A DNA stretch of 64,000 bases from Methylosarcina fibrata AML-C10 (GCF_000372865.1 NZ_KB889965.1:2346547-2410546); one strand, 5' to 3'; numbered from the stretch's first letter, positions 16,514 to 26,647 are shown. Notes: a model not told the origin generated them from the sequence alone. Numbers and translations are program-made.

Positions 16514-17713
16514 TTAATGCCAGGCCCGCGCCGGCTTTTGCTTATGCAGCCAAATCCGCGTACCGGTGACAACCATCACTATCACCCCTATCCCGATCAT
16601 TGATACCAAGATCCGGCCCGGCAGCCCGATGATGCGACCGCTATGTAACGGCCATTGCCAAGCCTCGAACACGTCGGCCACCGTGCCGGTTCCGGGAGCA
16701 TAGTCACCGAGGTAGGCACCGGTCTCGCCATCGTAATAGAGATAAGTAAGACCCAAACCCTCCGTCTCGCCAAAACCGACGCCAAAAATGCCGTATTGGG
16801 CATTGTAGAAAATCGTCGTAGGAGGCTGGCGCCAGCCATGCCCGACCGCATCGGTCTTGGCAGTCTGCAGCACCTGTTGAAAGTCAACCTTTGACTCTGT
16901 CGGAGGTCGTTCGGCACGCTGCTCTCGGGCGTCGAACGGTGAAGGGGTAAAATTCGAGAACAACGAAACGGCGGGCTCGAATACCGCATCACGCAAGTTC
17001 AGCGAAATCGCGCTGACAGCAAACATCAGCATGAAGCCAAACAGCCACAAGCCACCCGCCCGGTGCAGATCGAAGTTGAAGCGGGTGCGGCTTGCCGACG
17101 GTTTGATGCGCCATACGGGCGCCCAACGGTGCAGCCAGGTTTTGCGTTGAGAGTCCGAGTTTGGCGAGGACTCGATCACTTGCCCCCGCCTCGAAAAGAA
17201 CTTAGGCAATGTCAGGTAAAAACCGATCAGCGATTCGAATAACCAAACGATCGCCGCCAAGCCCATCACCCATAGCCCAACCTCGCCCGGTAATTGCAGG
17301 CTGTAATGGAACGCATAGATAAAGGGAATCAGATGCTGTCTTTCGAAACAACAAGCGCCCCATAGCCTACCGCCCAAAACCTTGCCGCTGATGGGATCGA
17401 CGAACAATTCGTCAGCCACAGGCTCCTGATTCGGGTCGGCCGGTCTTACCGTGACTCGCAGCGTTTTACCCGGCTCGCGCGTTAACGGCAGCGAGACTAC
17501 CCGGTATTGCGGCTGCTCGCGTTGCAGTCGAGCCAGCAAAGCGGGCGTGTCCAGCATCGCTCCCTGCGCGGGACTGGAGAATAATTCGGGATTCAGCCAG
17601 GCATCCAATTCCTGCTGATAGGCAATGATGCAGCCGGTCAGCCCAGCTTGCAGCAAAAACAGAGCGGCCGCCAACCCCAAATAACGGTGCAGCCGCGCCC
17701 AGATTTTTCGCAC
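16514..17713 (-). CDS. PepSY-associated membrane protein (FpvG/PiuB-like, putative siderophore reductase)
   Basis: A 399-residue inner-membrane protein with a GTG start at 17713. It has the family architecture: helix 1 after RKIWARLHRYLG, paired helices around LWVMGLAAIVWLFESLIGF, a third after HRAGGLWLFGFMLMFAVSAISL and a last helix near the C-terminus, with large periplasmic PepSY-like loops between. Conserved histidines near helix boundaries (LHRYLG, FHYS, LHRAGG, LHSGR) could hold heme. Related proteins (FpvG, FoxB) help release iron from ferri-siderophores in the periplasm or inner membrane. The gene lies 12 bp after the receptor stop, so one Fur-controlled transcript is likely. Confidence 0.82.
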   Translation of the reverse strand: MRKIWARLHRYLGLAAALFLLQAGLTGCIIAYQQELDAWLNPELFSSPAQGAMLDTPALLARLQREQPQYRVVSLPLTREPGKTLRVTVRPADPNQEPVADELFVDPISGKVLGGRLWGACCFERQHLIPFIYAFHYSLQLPGEVGLWVMGLAAIVWLFESLIGFYLTLPKFFSRRGQVIESSPNSDSQRKTWLHRWAPVWRIKPSASRTRFNFDLHRAGGLWLFGFMLMFAVSAISLNLRDAVFEPAVSLFSNFTPSPFDAREQRAERPPTESKVDFQQVLQTAKTDAVGHGWRQPPTTIFYNAQYGIFGVGFGETEGLGLTYLYYDGETGAYLGDYAPGTGTVADVFEAWQWPLHSGRIIGLPGRILVSMIGIGVIVMVVTGTRIWLHKQKPARAWH

Positions 17714-17725
17714 TACCCGCCCCGT

Positions 17726-20041
17726 TTACCAGTTATAACGCAAGCTGGCGAGTACCGAACGGCGGTCGCCGTAAAAGCAGCTGCCACCGTAGCAAGTCGT
17801 GAAATATTCATGGTCCAGCAGGTTGCTCATGTTTACGCCTAAGCGCATGCCTTCCATAGAGTGATGAACTTTACCCAAATCGTAGTGTACTGCGGCATCG
17901 ACCAGCACATAGCCGGGTGTTTTCTGACTATTGCTCAAGTCGCCGTAATTTCCGGCGGCATAACGCAACCCGCCACCGAGTCCCAAGCCCTTGAAATCCC
18001 CTTGCTGGTGGGTATAATCCAGCCAAAGCGCCGCCTGGTGTTCAGGTGTGTAGGTCAGATTATTCCCGAGTTCGGAAGTAATGTTGGACTGAGTGACTTT
18101 CGTATCGGTATAGGTATAGGATGCGGTCATGTCTAAGCCAATATCCAGAGTGGCTTTGCCCTCCAATTCAACACCTTGCGAACGAACTTCGCCGGTCTGA
18201 ATGCTATAGCCAACATGGGTTGGATCCGGATCGGCAGTGAGGACGTTCTGCTGAGTCAAATGAAAGAACGCGGCGGTCAGCAACGCATTGTAACCTTGCG
18301 GCTGGTACTTGACTCCGAACTCATGTTGCTGACCCGTCGTTGGTTTAAAGGGTATTCCGGCAAAAGTAGTGCCAACGGTCGGATCGAACGATTCAGAGTA
18401 ACTGTAATAAGGAACCACGCCGCTATCGAACAGATAGCTCAAGCCAGTACGGTAAGTGAACGCTTCGTCTTCTTGCGGAATTTCCGCGCTGCCATCGCTG
18501 CGAGTCGAAGCCGACACCCAATCGTGGCGGATGCCGATCGTGGCTATCCAGCGATTCCACTTGAGCTGATCTTGCACATAGACACCGATCTGGTCCTGTT
18601 CCTGATTTATCCCGGAATCCAGAACCGGCCGGGCAAACCGTTTGCCGTAGACCGGGTTATAGATATCCAGAACCAGCTCCGGCAATTCAAAATCAGTAAA
18701 ACCACTTAATCTCTCGGCGTTGAAATGACGGTAATCCACTCCGACGAGAGCGGTATGCTCAATCGAGCCGGTAACAAAATCGGCCTGCGCCTGATTATCC
18801 AGCGTAAAGGTATCCGCATTGTCCTTGTAGTGAGCACCGTAACGGTTGATACTGCGCATGTGACCATCGACAAAGCTTCCGCCTGGAATTAAGCGCCCAG
18901 TGTCATAATTGAAGCCATAGAAGAAATCCGGAAAGACGCCTCGATAGTCACTCTCGACATTAGCATAACGCAAGTTCTGCCGAGCTGAGAAAGTTTGGTT
19001 GAAACGATGCTCAAAGGCGTAGCCGACCGCATATTGTTCCCGATCGTAACCGTCAAAATCGGGCTCGCCAAGAAATCGGTTCGTGGGAATTTGGCCGTTG
19101 GGATTGCCCAATACCGTTCCTTCGTAGGGTAAAAACTGCATTGAGTTACCCGTTTCATCTTTCTGATAATGACTCAGGAAGGTTAACGTGGTCGCATCGC
19201 TCGGCTTCCAGGTAAAACTCGGCGCGACATAATAGCGATTGTCCTCCACGAAATCGACCTGGGTATCGCTGCCACGCCCCAAGGCCACCAGTCGATAGAG
19301 AAAATCGTCGCGCCCGGCGACCGGGCCGCTTAAATCGATACTGCCCTGCACCCTGTCGTAACTGCCGCCGAGGAACTGGACTTCGTGAAACGGCATTTCT
19401 GTCGGCCGTTTACTCATCATGTTAACCAAACCGCCAGGGGGATTTTGGCCATAAAGTACAGACGAAGGACCGCGCAATACTTCGATCCGCTCCATACCGT
19501 AAGGCTCGACCCGCAACTGGGCGTAAGTGCTGCTTGAACTCATCAAGCGAGTGCCGTCGAGATATTGGGTACCTTCGAATCCGCGCAAATTGAAATAGTC
19601 GTCGCGCGTGCTGGGACCGAACATGCCGCTGACCACCCCCGGCGTGTACGCGACGGCTTGGGTGATGCTCTGCGCGGCGCGCGCGGCAAATTCGTCTTTA
19701 TTGATGACGCTGATCGATTGCGGCACCTCAATCAATGGTGTGTCGGTCTTTGAGCCGGACAGCGATTTATTTACTACATAACCCTCTACCGGATCGACAG
19801 CGCTTATTTCTTTCTGCCCGACTACCGACACGGTCGGCAAGACTGCCTCGTCTTTAATATCGAAGTCTTGTTTAACGTCGGTATTCGATTGTCCCACATC
19901 TGCGGCCTCGGCCTCATTTTGAGTTTCCTTTGCCGCCAAATCACCGACCGCCAGGGTTGTCGTTAACGCAATAACAACTGCCTTTCGTAAAATGCCGTTT
20001 CCCGGTTTCTTCTCACACGCGCTACTCATTCGTTCGTTCAT
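17726..20041 (-). CDS. TonB-dependent ferric-siderophore receptor (FhuA/FpvA-like)
   Basis: A 771-residue outer-membrane receptor. A signal peptide of about 37 residues is followed by a spacer, a TonB box region, the plug domain (TDTPLIEVPQSISVINKD, RGFEGTQYLDG, RIEVLRGPSSVLYGQNPPGG) and a 22-strand barrel ending in the aromatic RYNW. The CYGGSCFYG segment near the C-terminus is typical of hydroxamate receptors of the FhuA type. There is no N-terminal signalling (STN) domain, so it is not an FpvA-like transducer. The Fur box at 20082-20100 lies 41 bp upstream. It is the natural uptake receptor for the siderophore built here. Confidence 0.92.
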   Translation of the reverse strand: MNERMSSACEKKPGNGILRKAVVIALTTTLAVGDLAAKETQNEAEAADVGQSNTDVKQDFDIKDEAVLPTVSVVGQKEISAVDPVEGYVVNKSLSGSKTDTPLIEVPQSISVINKDEFAARAAQSITQAVAYTPGVVSGMFGPSTRDDYFNLRGFEGTQYLDGTRLMSSSSTYAQLRVEPYGMERIEVLRGPSSVLYGQNPPGGLVNMMSKRPTEMPFHEVQFLGGSYDRVQGSIDLSGPVAGRDDFLYRLVALGRGSDTQVDFVEDNRYYVAPSFTWKPSDATTLTFLSHYQKDETGNSMQFLPYEGTVLGNPNGQIPTNRFLGEPDFDGYDREQYAVGYAFEHRFNQTFSARQNLRYANVESDYRGVFPDFFYGFNYDTGRLIPGGSFVDGHMRSINRYGAHYKDNADTFTLDNQAQADFVTGSIEHTALVGVDYRHFNAERLSGFTDFELPELVLDIYNPVYGKRFARPVLDSGINQEQDQIGVYVQDQLKWNRWIATIGIRHDWVSASTRSDGSAEIPQEDEAFTYRTGLSYLFDSGVVPYYSYSESFDPTVGTTFAGIPFKPTTGQQHEFGVKYQPQGYNALLTAAFFHLTQQNVLTADPDPTHVGYSIQTGEVRSQGVELEGKATLDIGLDMTASYTYTDTKVTQSNITSELGNNLTYTPEHQAALWLDYTHQQGDFKGLGLGGGLRYAAGNYGDLSNSQKTPGYVLVDAAVHYDLGKVHHSMEGMRLGVNMSNLLDHEYFTTCYGGSCFYGDRRSVLASLRYNW

Positions 20042-20081
20042 AGCTTTACTATAAAAATTAATCTACATATATAATAAGTCT

Positions 20082-20100
20082 AATGATAATGATTCTCAAT
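20082..20100. promoter_or_regulatory. Fur box upstream of the receptor
   Basis: AATGATAATGATTCTCAAT matches the Fur consensus and lies just upstream of the receptor ATG at 20041, giving iron repression of the receptor-PepSY operon. Confidence 0.85.
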
Positions 20101-20189
20101 ATTTTTTGCTTTTATAAACCTCTTTTACACAGCGATATGCAAAGGCCGTGTCATTTCTGGCATGAAAATAAGGCACTTAGCTTTATAAA

Positions 20190-21214
20190 CAGACTATTTG
20201 ATCAGCACTGCCGACTCTGCGACAGCAACCGGATTGTCGACGATGTTGAAGAAAGACATTAATCATGATCAAGTTACACGCCTCTTGTCGGAGCGCGAAT
20301 ACATCTCCAAGGATTTATGGCGGGAGGTCAATCGTACGGTGCGACAAATCGAAAAGGAAAACGCTTATCTAATTTTTGACGACACGGTCCAGTAGAAAGT
20401 CTGGACAGACGAGAACGAGGTCGTTTACTGGCATTATGATCAATGCAAAGGGCGGACGGTCAAGGGCATCAACTTACTGAACGCCCTTTACCACACCGGC
20501 GAGGCCTCGATCCCTCTGACTTTCGGGGTGATCCGCAAGCCGTTACAATTTTGCGACGTGAAGACGCATCAGATCAAGCGGAGTAGCGAGGCCACTAAAA
20601 ACGAATTGCTACGGGACCTTCTCAAGGCATGCGTGAACAACCGGCTCAAATCCCGTGATGTGGTGTTCGGCATCTGGTTTGCGGCCGCAGAGAATTTAGA
20701 GGCAGTGCTGGGTGCAAGCCGGCACTTCACGGCAGCTGAAGGACAACCGGCTGGTGGCGTTGACTCTGGAAAACAAACAAGAAGACCGTTTTATCAAGGT
20801 CAGCGAACTGGCGTTATCGGACAGGCAAGTCGTGCGTGGCTGGCTAAAAGGCTTCGACAAAAAAATACTTTTGAGTCGGTGGTTCTTTACGAACCAGGAC
20901 GGCAGCACGGGCACGTTGAACCTGATTTGCAGCGATCTCTCTTGCGACGGCATACAGGACGCGACGACTGAGAAAAACAGTGGAAAGTCGAAGCGTTTCA
21001 CAAGTCGTTGAAATTCAATGCAGCGCTGGCCAAGTCCCCGACTCGATCGGTCAGCATGCAAAACAACCATGTGTTCATGTCCATTTATACCTTGTTCAAG
21101 TTGTAATGCTTGAAGATCAAGCATAAGACCAGCCATTTTGCGCTACGGGCGAAGCTGTTTACTAAGGTAACTCAACAGGCCTATGCGGAGTTGCAATTGT
21201 TAAGGACTGCGTAA
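20190..21214 (+). pseudogene. Decayed IS4/IS701-like DDE transposase
   Basis: Successive frames together read as one transposase: ISTADSATATGLSTMLKKD, LIFDDTVQ, an in-frame TAG at about 20394, then VWTDENEVVYWHYDQCKGRT, VKGINLLNALYHTGEASIPL, a frame change near 20735 into DNRLVALTLENKQEDRFIK, and a final segment (KVEAFHKSLKFNAALAKSPT, ALRAKLFTKVTQQAYAELQL) after another frame change near 20975. At least one stop and two frameshifts make it non-functional. I did not find its terminal inverted repeats. It marks the left side of the conjugative element. Confidence 0.8.
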
Positions 21215-21335
21215 CATCAGTAAATTCAATGAAGACGAATGAGACAGAAAAATTTCTTAATTTCTACGGTTTTCAATTATCATCAACCCTTTAAATCTCA
21301 ACATCCCCTTTAATTACCGCCCACAGGAACATGAT

Positions 21336-21611
21336 ATGAACAAATCCGAACTCATCGATGCCATTGCCAGCCACGCCAACCTGACCAAAGCCGACGGAGG
21401 TCGGGCGCTGGAAGGTTTAACTAAAACCATCGAATCCGTCTTGAAAGCCGGTGACTCGATTGCGTTAGTCGGCTTTGGCTCTTTTGAAGTTAAAGAAAGA
21501 GCAGAACGCCAGGGTCGCAACCCACAAACCGGCGCGGCCATTACGATTGCTGCTGCAAAAACCCCTTCCTTCAAACCCGGCAACAGCTTGAAAGACGCGG
21601 TCAACGCTTGA
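21336..21611 (+). CDS. HU-family DNA-binding protein
   Basis: A 91-residue protein with all HU marks: the [10 protein letters not shown] start, [26 protein letters not shown] on the DNA-binding arm, and [11 protein letters not shown] at the end. An AGGAAC ribosome site precedes the ATG at 21336. It lies convergent with traN, separated by 15 bp. Its placement beside the transfer genes suggests an element-encoded HU paralogue that could assist replication or transfer, but a chromosomal gene at the boundary cannot be excluded. Confidence 0.93.
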   Translation: MNKSELIDAIASHANLTKADGGRALEGLTKTIESVLKAGDSIALVGFGSFEVKERAERQGRNPQTGAAITIAAAKTPSFKPGNSLKDAVNA

Positions 21612-21626
21612 TCGTTTCGGGGCCGG

Positions 21627-24416
21627 TTACTGCGGCCCCATGCCCCAGCCTTCCAGTTCGGCTTGCCGTTTGACCGCAGGTACATCCAGCTCGGTCATGC
21701 GGCCTTGGGTGCGGGTCAAGGTATCTTGCCGGTTGCCGGTGGCAGCACCATACCGTTGCGGATTGAGTCGGCTGCCAGTGCCGGTCAATTGGTCAAGATT
21801 GAGCATCGAAGCGGCATTTTCCGCGGTGGGTAAATGGTGGGTTTGTGCCAGCAGCCCCAGCCATTCGTCCAGATTGACCTGAGCCCAATCGACCTTGTCC
21901 AGATCCTCGACTTTGATGCCGGTGCAATCGGGCGCTTCAGCGGTACCAAAGCCCATGCCCAGTTGCGGTTTGATTTGTTCGTTCAGGATTCTCGCCAGCG
22001 GCGTGTTGTAGCAGCAGTAGCTTTCCTTACGGATCAGACAGAGCCCGGTAATCGGGTCTTTACTGTCGCAATAGGTGCCCAAGTCCTTACAGACTTTCAA
22101 CTGTTTCTTGGCCGCCAGTTCGTATTCCGGGATCTCGCACGACCAGACAATCTGGATGATCATGATCGCGATCATGACCGCGGTATAGGCGGCCATCAGC
22201 GTGCTTAACATCGTCCCTGCAAATGCCGCACCGCCCCCCAATTGAACGCCGCCCGATTGCGCGGCCGGCGTCAGGTTACCCAGCGAATCAAACGCCACTT
22301 GCCCCCCGGCGCTGAACAGCGCATTGCCGGCCGCTTCCCCAAAGGTGCTGCCGATCCATTCCGCCACCGTTTTCATCAATTCGCCTTTCAATGAATCCAA
22401 TAAGCCCTGCGAGGCGATATCGGTGTTGCTCAGCATGTCGGTGCCGACCAGATCATTGACGGTCGAGGCAAAATCCGCCTGGAAACTGTTCCAGGCATCC
22501 CCTGCCACGGAAAAGGGCGTCCGCATGGTTTCCCAAACGCCTCGCACCGCGGAGGTGGCATCCATGCGCATCACCGCATTGTCCAGTTGACTGGTAGCCA
22601 GGATCAAATCGATGTATTGACTCAGCCCCATGCTGCCGGCGGGCGTTTTACAACAATCGACCAGTGTCACCACGCCACCGACCATTTTGCAACTGGCCTC
22701 TTCGCCTTTGAATACCTCGCAGGAACTGGGATCTTTTTGTTGCAGATCGGCATTGGCATAGTCGCAACTCAAATCCATCGCCATTTGCTGGGCCGTATTG
22801 AGTAGCGCCAGCGCCTTGGTAAAATCCTGACTTTGCGTCCGGTTCACGGTCATACAATCTTCACCCATGCAGCGAATCGGACCGGAGCATTGCTGTTGCG
22901 TGCTGCTTTGAATGCCGGGAATGCCGGCCTCTTGGCCGCAGTCATAGGTATCCACACTATCCCAGCAGGTACCAGAGGCCAAGGTATCCAGGCATTGGCT
23001 CTTGATGAAGGCGCAGCCCTGGTTCTCCAGATCAGCGCACGTCGTGCTCGGAGTTCCCGCGTCGGGCGGCGACAGACAATGCGTGCCTGCCGAGTCCGTC
23101 CAGCATTGTCCGGTGCTGTTCAAATCGCACTGTCCCGCCGCGGTGATGCTCATGCAGGTATTGCGAATGCCTGCGGAAGCGGCCACCGGCGCCTTGGCCA
23201 GATCGGACTCGCAGACCATCACTTGCGATACCGGATCGACGTAACATCCGGATGCGTTGGCCGGATCGTTAGTACAGCTGAGCTGGCTGCCCGCTTGGCA
23301 AATCCCATCGGTAATGGCGCTGGCCAGATTCTGGCAGTTCGGTCCGCTCCAGCTCCATTCGTCCTGGGTCATCAGTTTCGACAAGTCGTAACGCAGGCGG
23401 ATGCGCGAGTAACCTTCGCCATTGCCGCCGACCATCGTGTCCTGTCGAAAGACCTTGTTGCCGGTACTGTTAAACGCATAAGTCACATCCTTGTTGGGAT
23501 GATCGACCCAGCTGCTGCTGAGTTCACAAGAGCCCCCCCAGCCGGAGGAACCGGTATAGATCAGGCTGCCGCCGTAATAAACCCGGGCATGATCGTCAAA
23601 CTCCACATCCTCCAGAGTGGCGCTGATAATCGCCTCGGGATGCAGCACTTGGTAAGTGACCTGCCAGCTGAATACGGCGCAGCCCGCCGACCAGTAATTA
23701 TCGCCGACCACACCGACATACAAATCAATGCAGCCCGGCCCGCAACTGGACAATCCGCCATTTCCCGAGACATAGCTGAGCAGCGGTTCGACTTTCACCT
23801 CATGGGTTGCGGTACAGTTTTGCGGTACGGTCGGCTGCCTTAAGCACAGCTGATAGTCGGGAATGTGAACCGCCTGCGTGGTCGTGGTTTGGGTTGTGGT
23901 AGACGTGCAGTCCGAGAACGACGCTGCCCACGGCGTAAAATCGGCAAACACCTGATCGCCAGCCTTCCAGAGCGGATCGTTTTGTAAGTCCGGATGCGAT
24001 TGGTGCGCATTGTTGATAAGGGTGCGATAGGCTTCGCCGGTGGCGCTGTTTTCGCCGTTCAAGATCGTTTGGGCATTGAGACCTGCGGCAATGGTGCCGG
24101 GGTTATTGCCATACAGACTGGTGAGGTTGGCCGTGACACTGTTAGCATCGTTTACATCCGGAAACAGGGTGCCGATATTGATCGTACTTTCTTGCGTCGT
24201 GCCAGGATTCAGCGTCATCGTGCCACCGCCGGCATCCACGGGAAACTGAAAGGCCTCCAGAAGTTGTTGTCCGGTTTGCTGTCCTTCGCTGCCTGCGGCC
24301 TGCATGGGATCCGCCCAAGTCACAGCGAACGGCGTCCAGGCCATGGTGACGCTCAGCGTCATGGCGAGCGAACGCGTCAACCGGAGATGACGATCAAAAA
24401 ACGCGCCCAAGCCCAT
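21627..24416 (-). CDS. traN: Mating-pair stabilization protein TraN
   Basis: A 929-residue secreted, cysteine-rich protein with an N-terminal signal (hydrophobic stretch then TWADPMQ). Many CxxxxxC pairs run through residues about 180-560 (for example YQLCLRQPTVPQNC, QGCAFIKSQCLD) and a conserved CCYNTPLARILNEQI block lies near residue 800. TraN sits in the outer membrane and stabilizes donor-recipient contacts; its large size fits the IncC/SXT type rather than F (about 600). It directly follows traU (TAG then ATG with no gap) and is convergent with the HU gene. Confidence 0.9.
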   Translation of the reverse strand: MGLGAFFDRHLRLTRSLAMTLSVTMAWTPFAVTWADPMQAAGSEGQQTGQQLLEAFQFPVDAGGGTMTLNPGTTQESTINIGTLFPDVNDANSVTANLTSLYGNNPGTIAAGLNAQTILNGENSATGEAYRTLINNAHQSHPDLQNDPLWKAGDQVFADFTPWAASFSDCTSTTTQTTTTQAVHIPDYQLCLRQPTVPQNCTATHEVKVEPLLSYVSGNGGLSSCGPGCIDLYVGVVGDNYWSAGCAVFSWQVTYQVLHPEAIISATLEDVEFDDHARVYYGGSLIYTGSSGWGGSCELSSSWVDHPNKDVTYAFNSTGNKVFRQDTMVGGNGEGYSRIRLRYDLSKLMTQDEWSWSGPNCQNLASAITDGICQAGSQLSCTNDPANASGCYVDPVSQVMVCESDLAKAPVAASAGIRNTCMSITAAGQCDLNSTGQCWTDSAGTHCLSPPDAGTPSTTCADLENQGCAFIKSQCLDTLASGTCWDSVDTYDCGQEAGIPGIQSSTQQQCSGPIRCMGEDCMTVNRTQSQDFTKALALLNTAQQMAMDLSCDYANADLQQKDPSSCEVFKGEEASCKMVGGVVTLVDCCKTPAGSMGLSQYIDLILATSQLDNAVMRMDATSAVRGVWETMRTPFSVAGDAWNSFQADFASTVNDLVGTDMLSNTDIASQGLLDSLKGELMKTVAEWIGSTFGEAAGNALFSAGGQVAFDSLGNLTPAAQSGGVQLGGGAAFAGTMLSTLMAAYTAVMIAIMIIQIVWSCEIPEYELAAKKQLKVCKDLGTYCDSKDPITGLCLIRKESYCCYNTPLARILNEQIKPQLGMGFGTAEAPDCTGIKVEDLDKVDWAQVNLDEWLGLLAQTHHLPTAENAASMLNLDQLTGTGSRLNPQRYGAATGNRQDTLTRTQGRMTELDVPAVKRQAELEGWGMGPQ

Positions 24417-25448
24417 CTAAAGCCCCACGCAGCAGTCCTGCCAGCGCCAAAGGATATAGAGATGATCCTCCCCGGGCCCGGGAAAGGTGCGCCCCGCGCC
24501 CCAGGTGAAGGTGGTTTCGCCAATCACGTGATTGGATTCGGTTTCCGCGACCGGATAAAACATGCTGAGCCGGTATTGAGATTTCGGGATGAAGGGATAA
24601 ATCAGTCCGCCGCACAAGGCGTCGTTTCCCGAAGTCTTCCAGGCCAAGCCCCGACGGTGCAAGGCCGCTGTCGCCCGGGTAGCCAGTAAACTGGAAATGC
24701 GCGGATCGGTACCGTAGCTGGTCGGTGAAATCCCGGACAAGGGATACATATGCCCCCAGGCGCCGGCACACCAGAACAAGGCATCGAGCGGATTGCCGGT
24801 CGCGGCGGCGGCCGCATCGGCGACGCAGGCGGCAATGGCGGCCGGATTGGCAAACAGCGCCGTTTCGGGACTGGTAAAAAACGCCAACAGGTCGCTGTTC
24901 CAGGTGGGGTCGAGCTCGGAGACATACAGCAGATCGAAATCCCGGTAGCCGTCGGCGTTACACCGATCATCCCAAAACAGATCGAGCAGAATGGTGAGCG
25001 GAAACGCGAAATAGTGGTAATTGAAAAACGACATCTCGCTGGCATCGAAATCGGCCTTGCCGGTGGTCGCGATCAAACGCACTTTCGAGGCGCTGAACGT
25101 GTGCCCGCCCAAGGCCGGCGAGCACCAGGGATTTCTGACCACTTCGATCAGCCGAGCCGGATTCCATAGCCCGACGGTCATGCCCAATTGCGGCAGCCCC
25201 AAGGGATCGGTGCAGAAGCAGAACTTCTGATCGGTGGCGATACTCGGCACATTGCCGCCCCCGAGCGACGCACCGGCCGCACGAATCGGAAACAGACAGC
25301 TCCAGCAAATATCGGTGATCAGTTTGCCGGACCATAGCTCGGCATCGGCGCAGAGCGGATCCATCGTTTTGCTCGTCGTGTCGGCATGGCCGGCGACCGT
25401 CAGGCTCAAAAGCAACCCCAACAGCCATGCTGGAGCCGGCCATTTCAT
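24417..25448 (-). CDS. traU: F-type conjugation protein TraU
   Basis: A 343-residue periplasmic protein with a signal peptide ending GHADTT and the family cysteine pattern: ITDICWSCLFPI, FCFCTDPLG, NPWCSPALGG and a C-terminal WQDCCVG. TraU is needed for DNA transfer and pilus assembly in F-type systems, and its disulfides depend on DsbC. It overlaps the traW stop by 4 bp (ATGA), showing coupling. Confidence 0.92.
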   Translation of the reverse strand: MKWPAPAWLLGLLLSLTVAGHADTTSKTMDPLCADAELWSGKLITDICWSCLFPIRAAGASLGGGNVPSIATDQKFCFCTDPLGLPQLGMTVGLWNPARLIEVVRNPWCSPALGGHTFSASKVRLIATTGKADFDASEMSFFNYHYFAFPLTILLDLFWDDRCNADGYRDFDLLYVSELDPTWNSDLLAFFTSPETALFANPAAIAACVADAAAAATGNPLDALFWCAGAWGHMYPLSGISPTSYGTDPRISSLLATRATAALHRRGLAWKTSGNDALCGGLIYPFIPKSQYRLSMFYPVAETESNHVIGETTFTWGAGRTFPGPGEDHLYILWRWQDCCVGL

Positions 25449-26647
25449 GACTGCTCTCCTGCCGCCGGTTTAAGGACTTTGCGTTCCCGGACAACGATTC
25501 GGTTGCCGGACTGTTCGACCACTGCCGGCACGTGTTGCAACTGAAAACGCTGACGCACATCCGGCGTCAACAAATACACCGGCGCATCGAGCATTGTTTC
25601 CAGACTTTTTAAGCCTTCCCAACCATTTTCACGAGACAGTTGCGTCGCGAGATACAGGACGCGTGCGTTCTGGTCCCGGCAGGGCAACTGCCTGACGGTA
25701 TCGAGCTGGGCTGGTTGGGTGGCATCGAAGACGATCAAGCACAACCCGAAGGCCAGTTGGTCCAGGGGATTGACGGTGTGTCCGGCACGAATGATCAGAT
25801 TGCCGTTGGGCGCCACCAGATCACGCGGCGCGGTGACAGTCAGATCAATGAGCAGGTCCCGATCTTCCCGAGACGCAGGCAACACTTCGAATGGGCGCTT
25901 TTGCCAAAAACGGGCAATAGCCTGCTGCCTCATTCGCGATCCATCCAGCGTAGCCAATCGGCTTTTGATGGCTTCGAGCAGATCGATTTCGGCAATGTCA
26001 TACACTTCACCGAAGCGCCCCAGATCACCCTGGCGTCCGGCATTCTGGCGCGATTTGACCCAATCGAGACTGCTCACGCCCTTGACCCGAAGCAGCGCCC
26101 TGCCCTGCGCCTCGACGACGATATCGGGAACAGTAGTCACCTTCCATTTCTGAAAGCGAGTGGGGTCGATCACGATATTCGGAAGCGGATCGATGTCCTT
26201 CAACAGCGCTTTCAAATCGGCGAAAAAACCCGGCAATTTCTGCCCGGGTTTGGGGCCACGAAAGACCAGCAAGACATCCTCCTGACCCGAAGCTTCCTCA
26301 AAGATGCCCTTGAGCACCGCGCCCCCCAGCGAGAACGAGACAAACATCACCCGTACCGGTTTGCCTTGTGGGTTGGCTGCCAGTCTATCGGGCATCGCAG
26401 CCAAGGCCTTGGACTTTGAGGCGTTGACGAGTTCCAACGCTTGCAGGTTGGCTTCGGATTGATGGGGATTGTTGTTCAACCAGTCTGGCCTTGGCTGTCC
26501 TTTCAGACGCTCGAGAATGGTTTGCGAACGAACCAGCCAGTCCTCTTCAGCCTGCGCGACACCCTGCGTCAGCAAAATCGCCAACATGAAGAATCCGGTC
26601 ATCCGGCGCACCAAACGTGATTGCAGCGTGTGCTTAAAAAATCGCAT
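25445..26647 (-). CDS. traW: TrbC-TraW fusion protein
   Basis: About 400 residues from the ATG at 26647 (a TTG at 26659 is an alternative). After a signal peptide ending GVAQAEE, the N-terminal half has the TrbC-type thioredoxin-like fold (VMFVSFSLGGAVLKGIFEEA, PNIVIDPTRF, VPDIVVEAQG), and the C-terminal half reads as TraW (RPFEVLPASREDRDLLIDLT, AGHTVNPLDQ, LIVFDATQP). Both are periplasmic pilus-assembly factors and are separate genes in F; fusion is usual in SXT/IncC-like systems. Its start overlaps the end of trhF. Confidence 0.85.
   Translation of the reverse strand: MRFFKHTLQSRLVRRMTGFFMLAILLTQGVAQAEEDWLVRSQTILERLKGQPRPDWLNNNPHQSEANLQALELVNASKSKALAAMPDRLAANPQGKPVRVMFVSFSLGGAVLKGIFEEASGQEDVLLVFRGPKPGQKLPGFFADLKALLKDIDPLPNIVIDPTRFQKWKVTTVPDIVVEAQGRALLRVKGVSSLDWVKSRQNAGRQGDLGRFGEVYDIAEIDLLEAIKSRLATLDGSRMRQQAIARFWQKRPFEVLPASREDRDLLIDLTVTAPRDLVAPNGNLIIRAGHTVNPLDQLAFGLCLIVFDATQPAQLDTVRQLPCRDQNARVLYLATQLSRENGWEGLKSLETMLDAPVYLLTPDVRQRFQLQHVPAVVEQSGNRIVVRERKVLKPAAGEQS

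Noticed and set aside
21619-21639. Strong bidirectional terminator between HU and traN
   Set aside because: GGGGCC...GGCCCC can pair, but it has a 9-nt loop, no T-run and overlaps the traN 3' coding end, so the call is too weak.
22833-23843. 336-codon plus-strand frame opposite traN
   Set aside because: Shadow of the cysteine-rich traN coding strand; composition is atypical for a protein.
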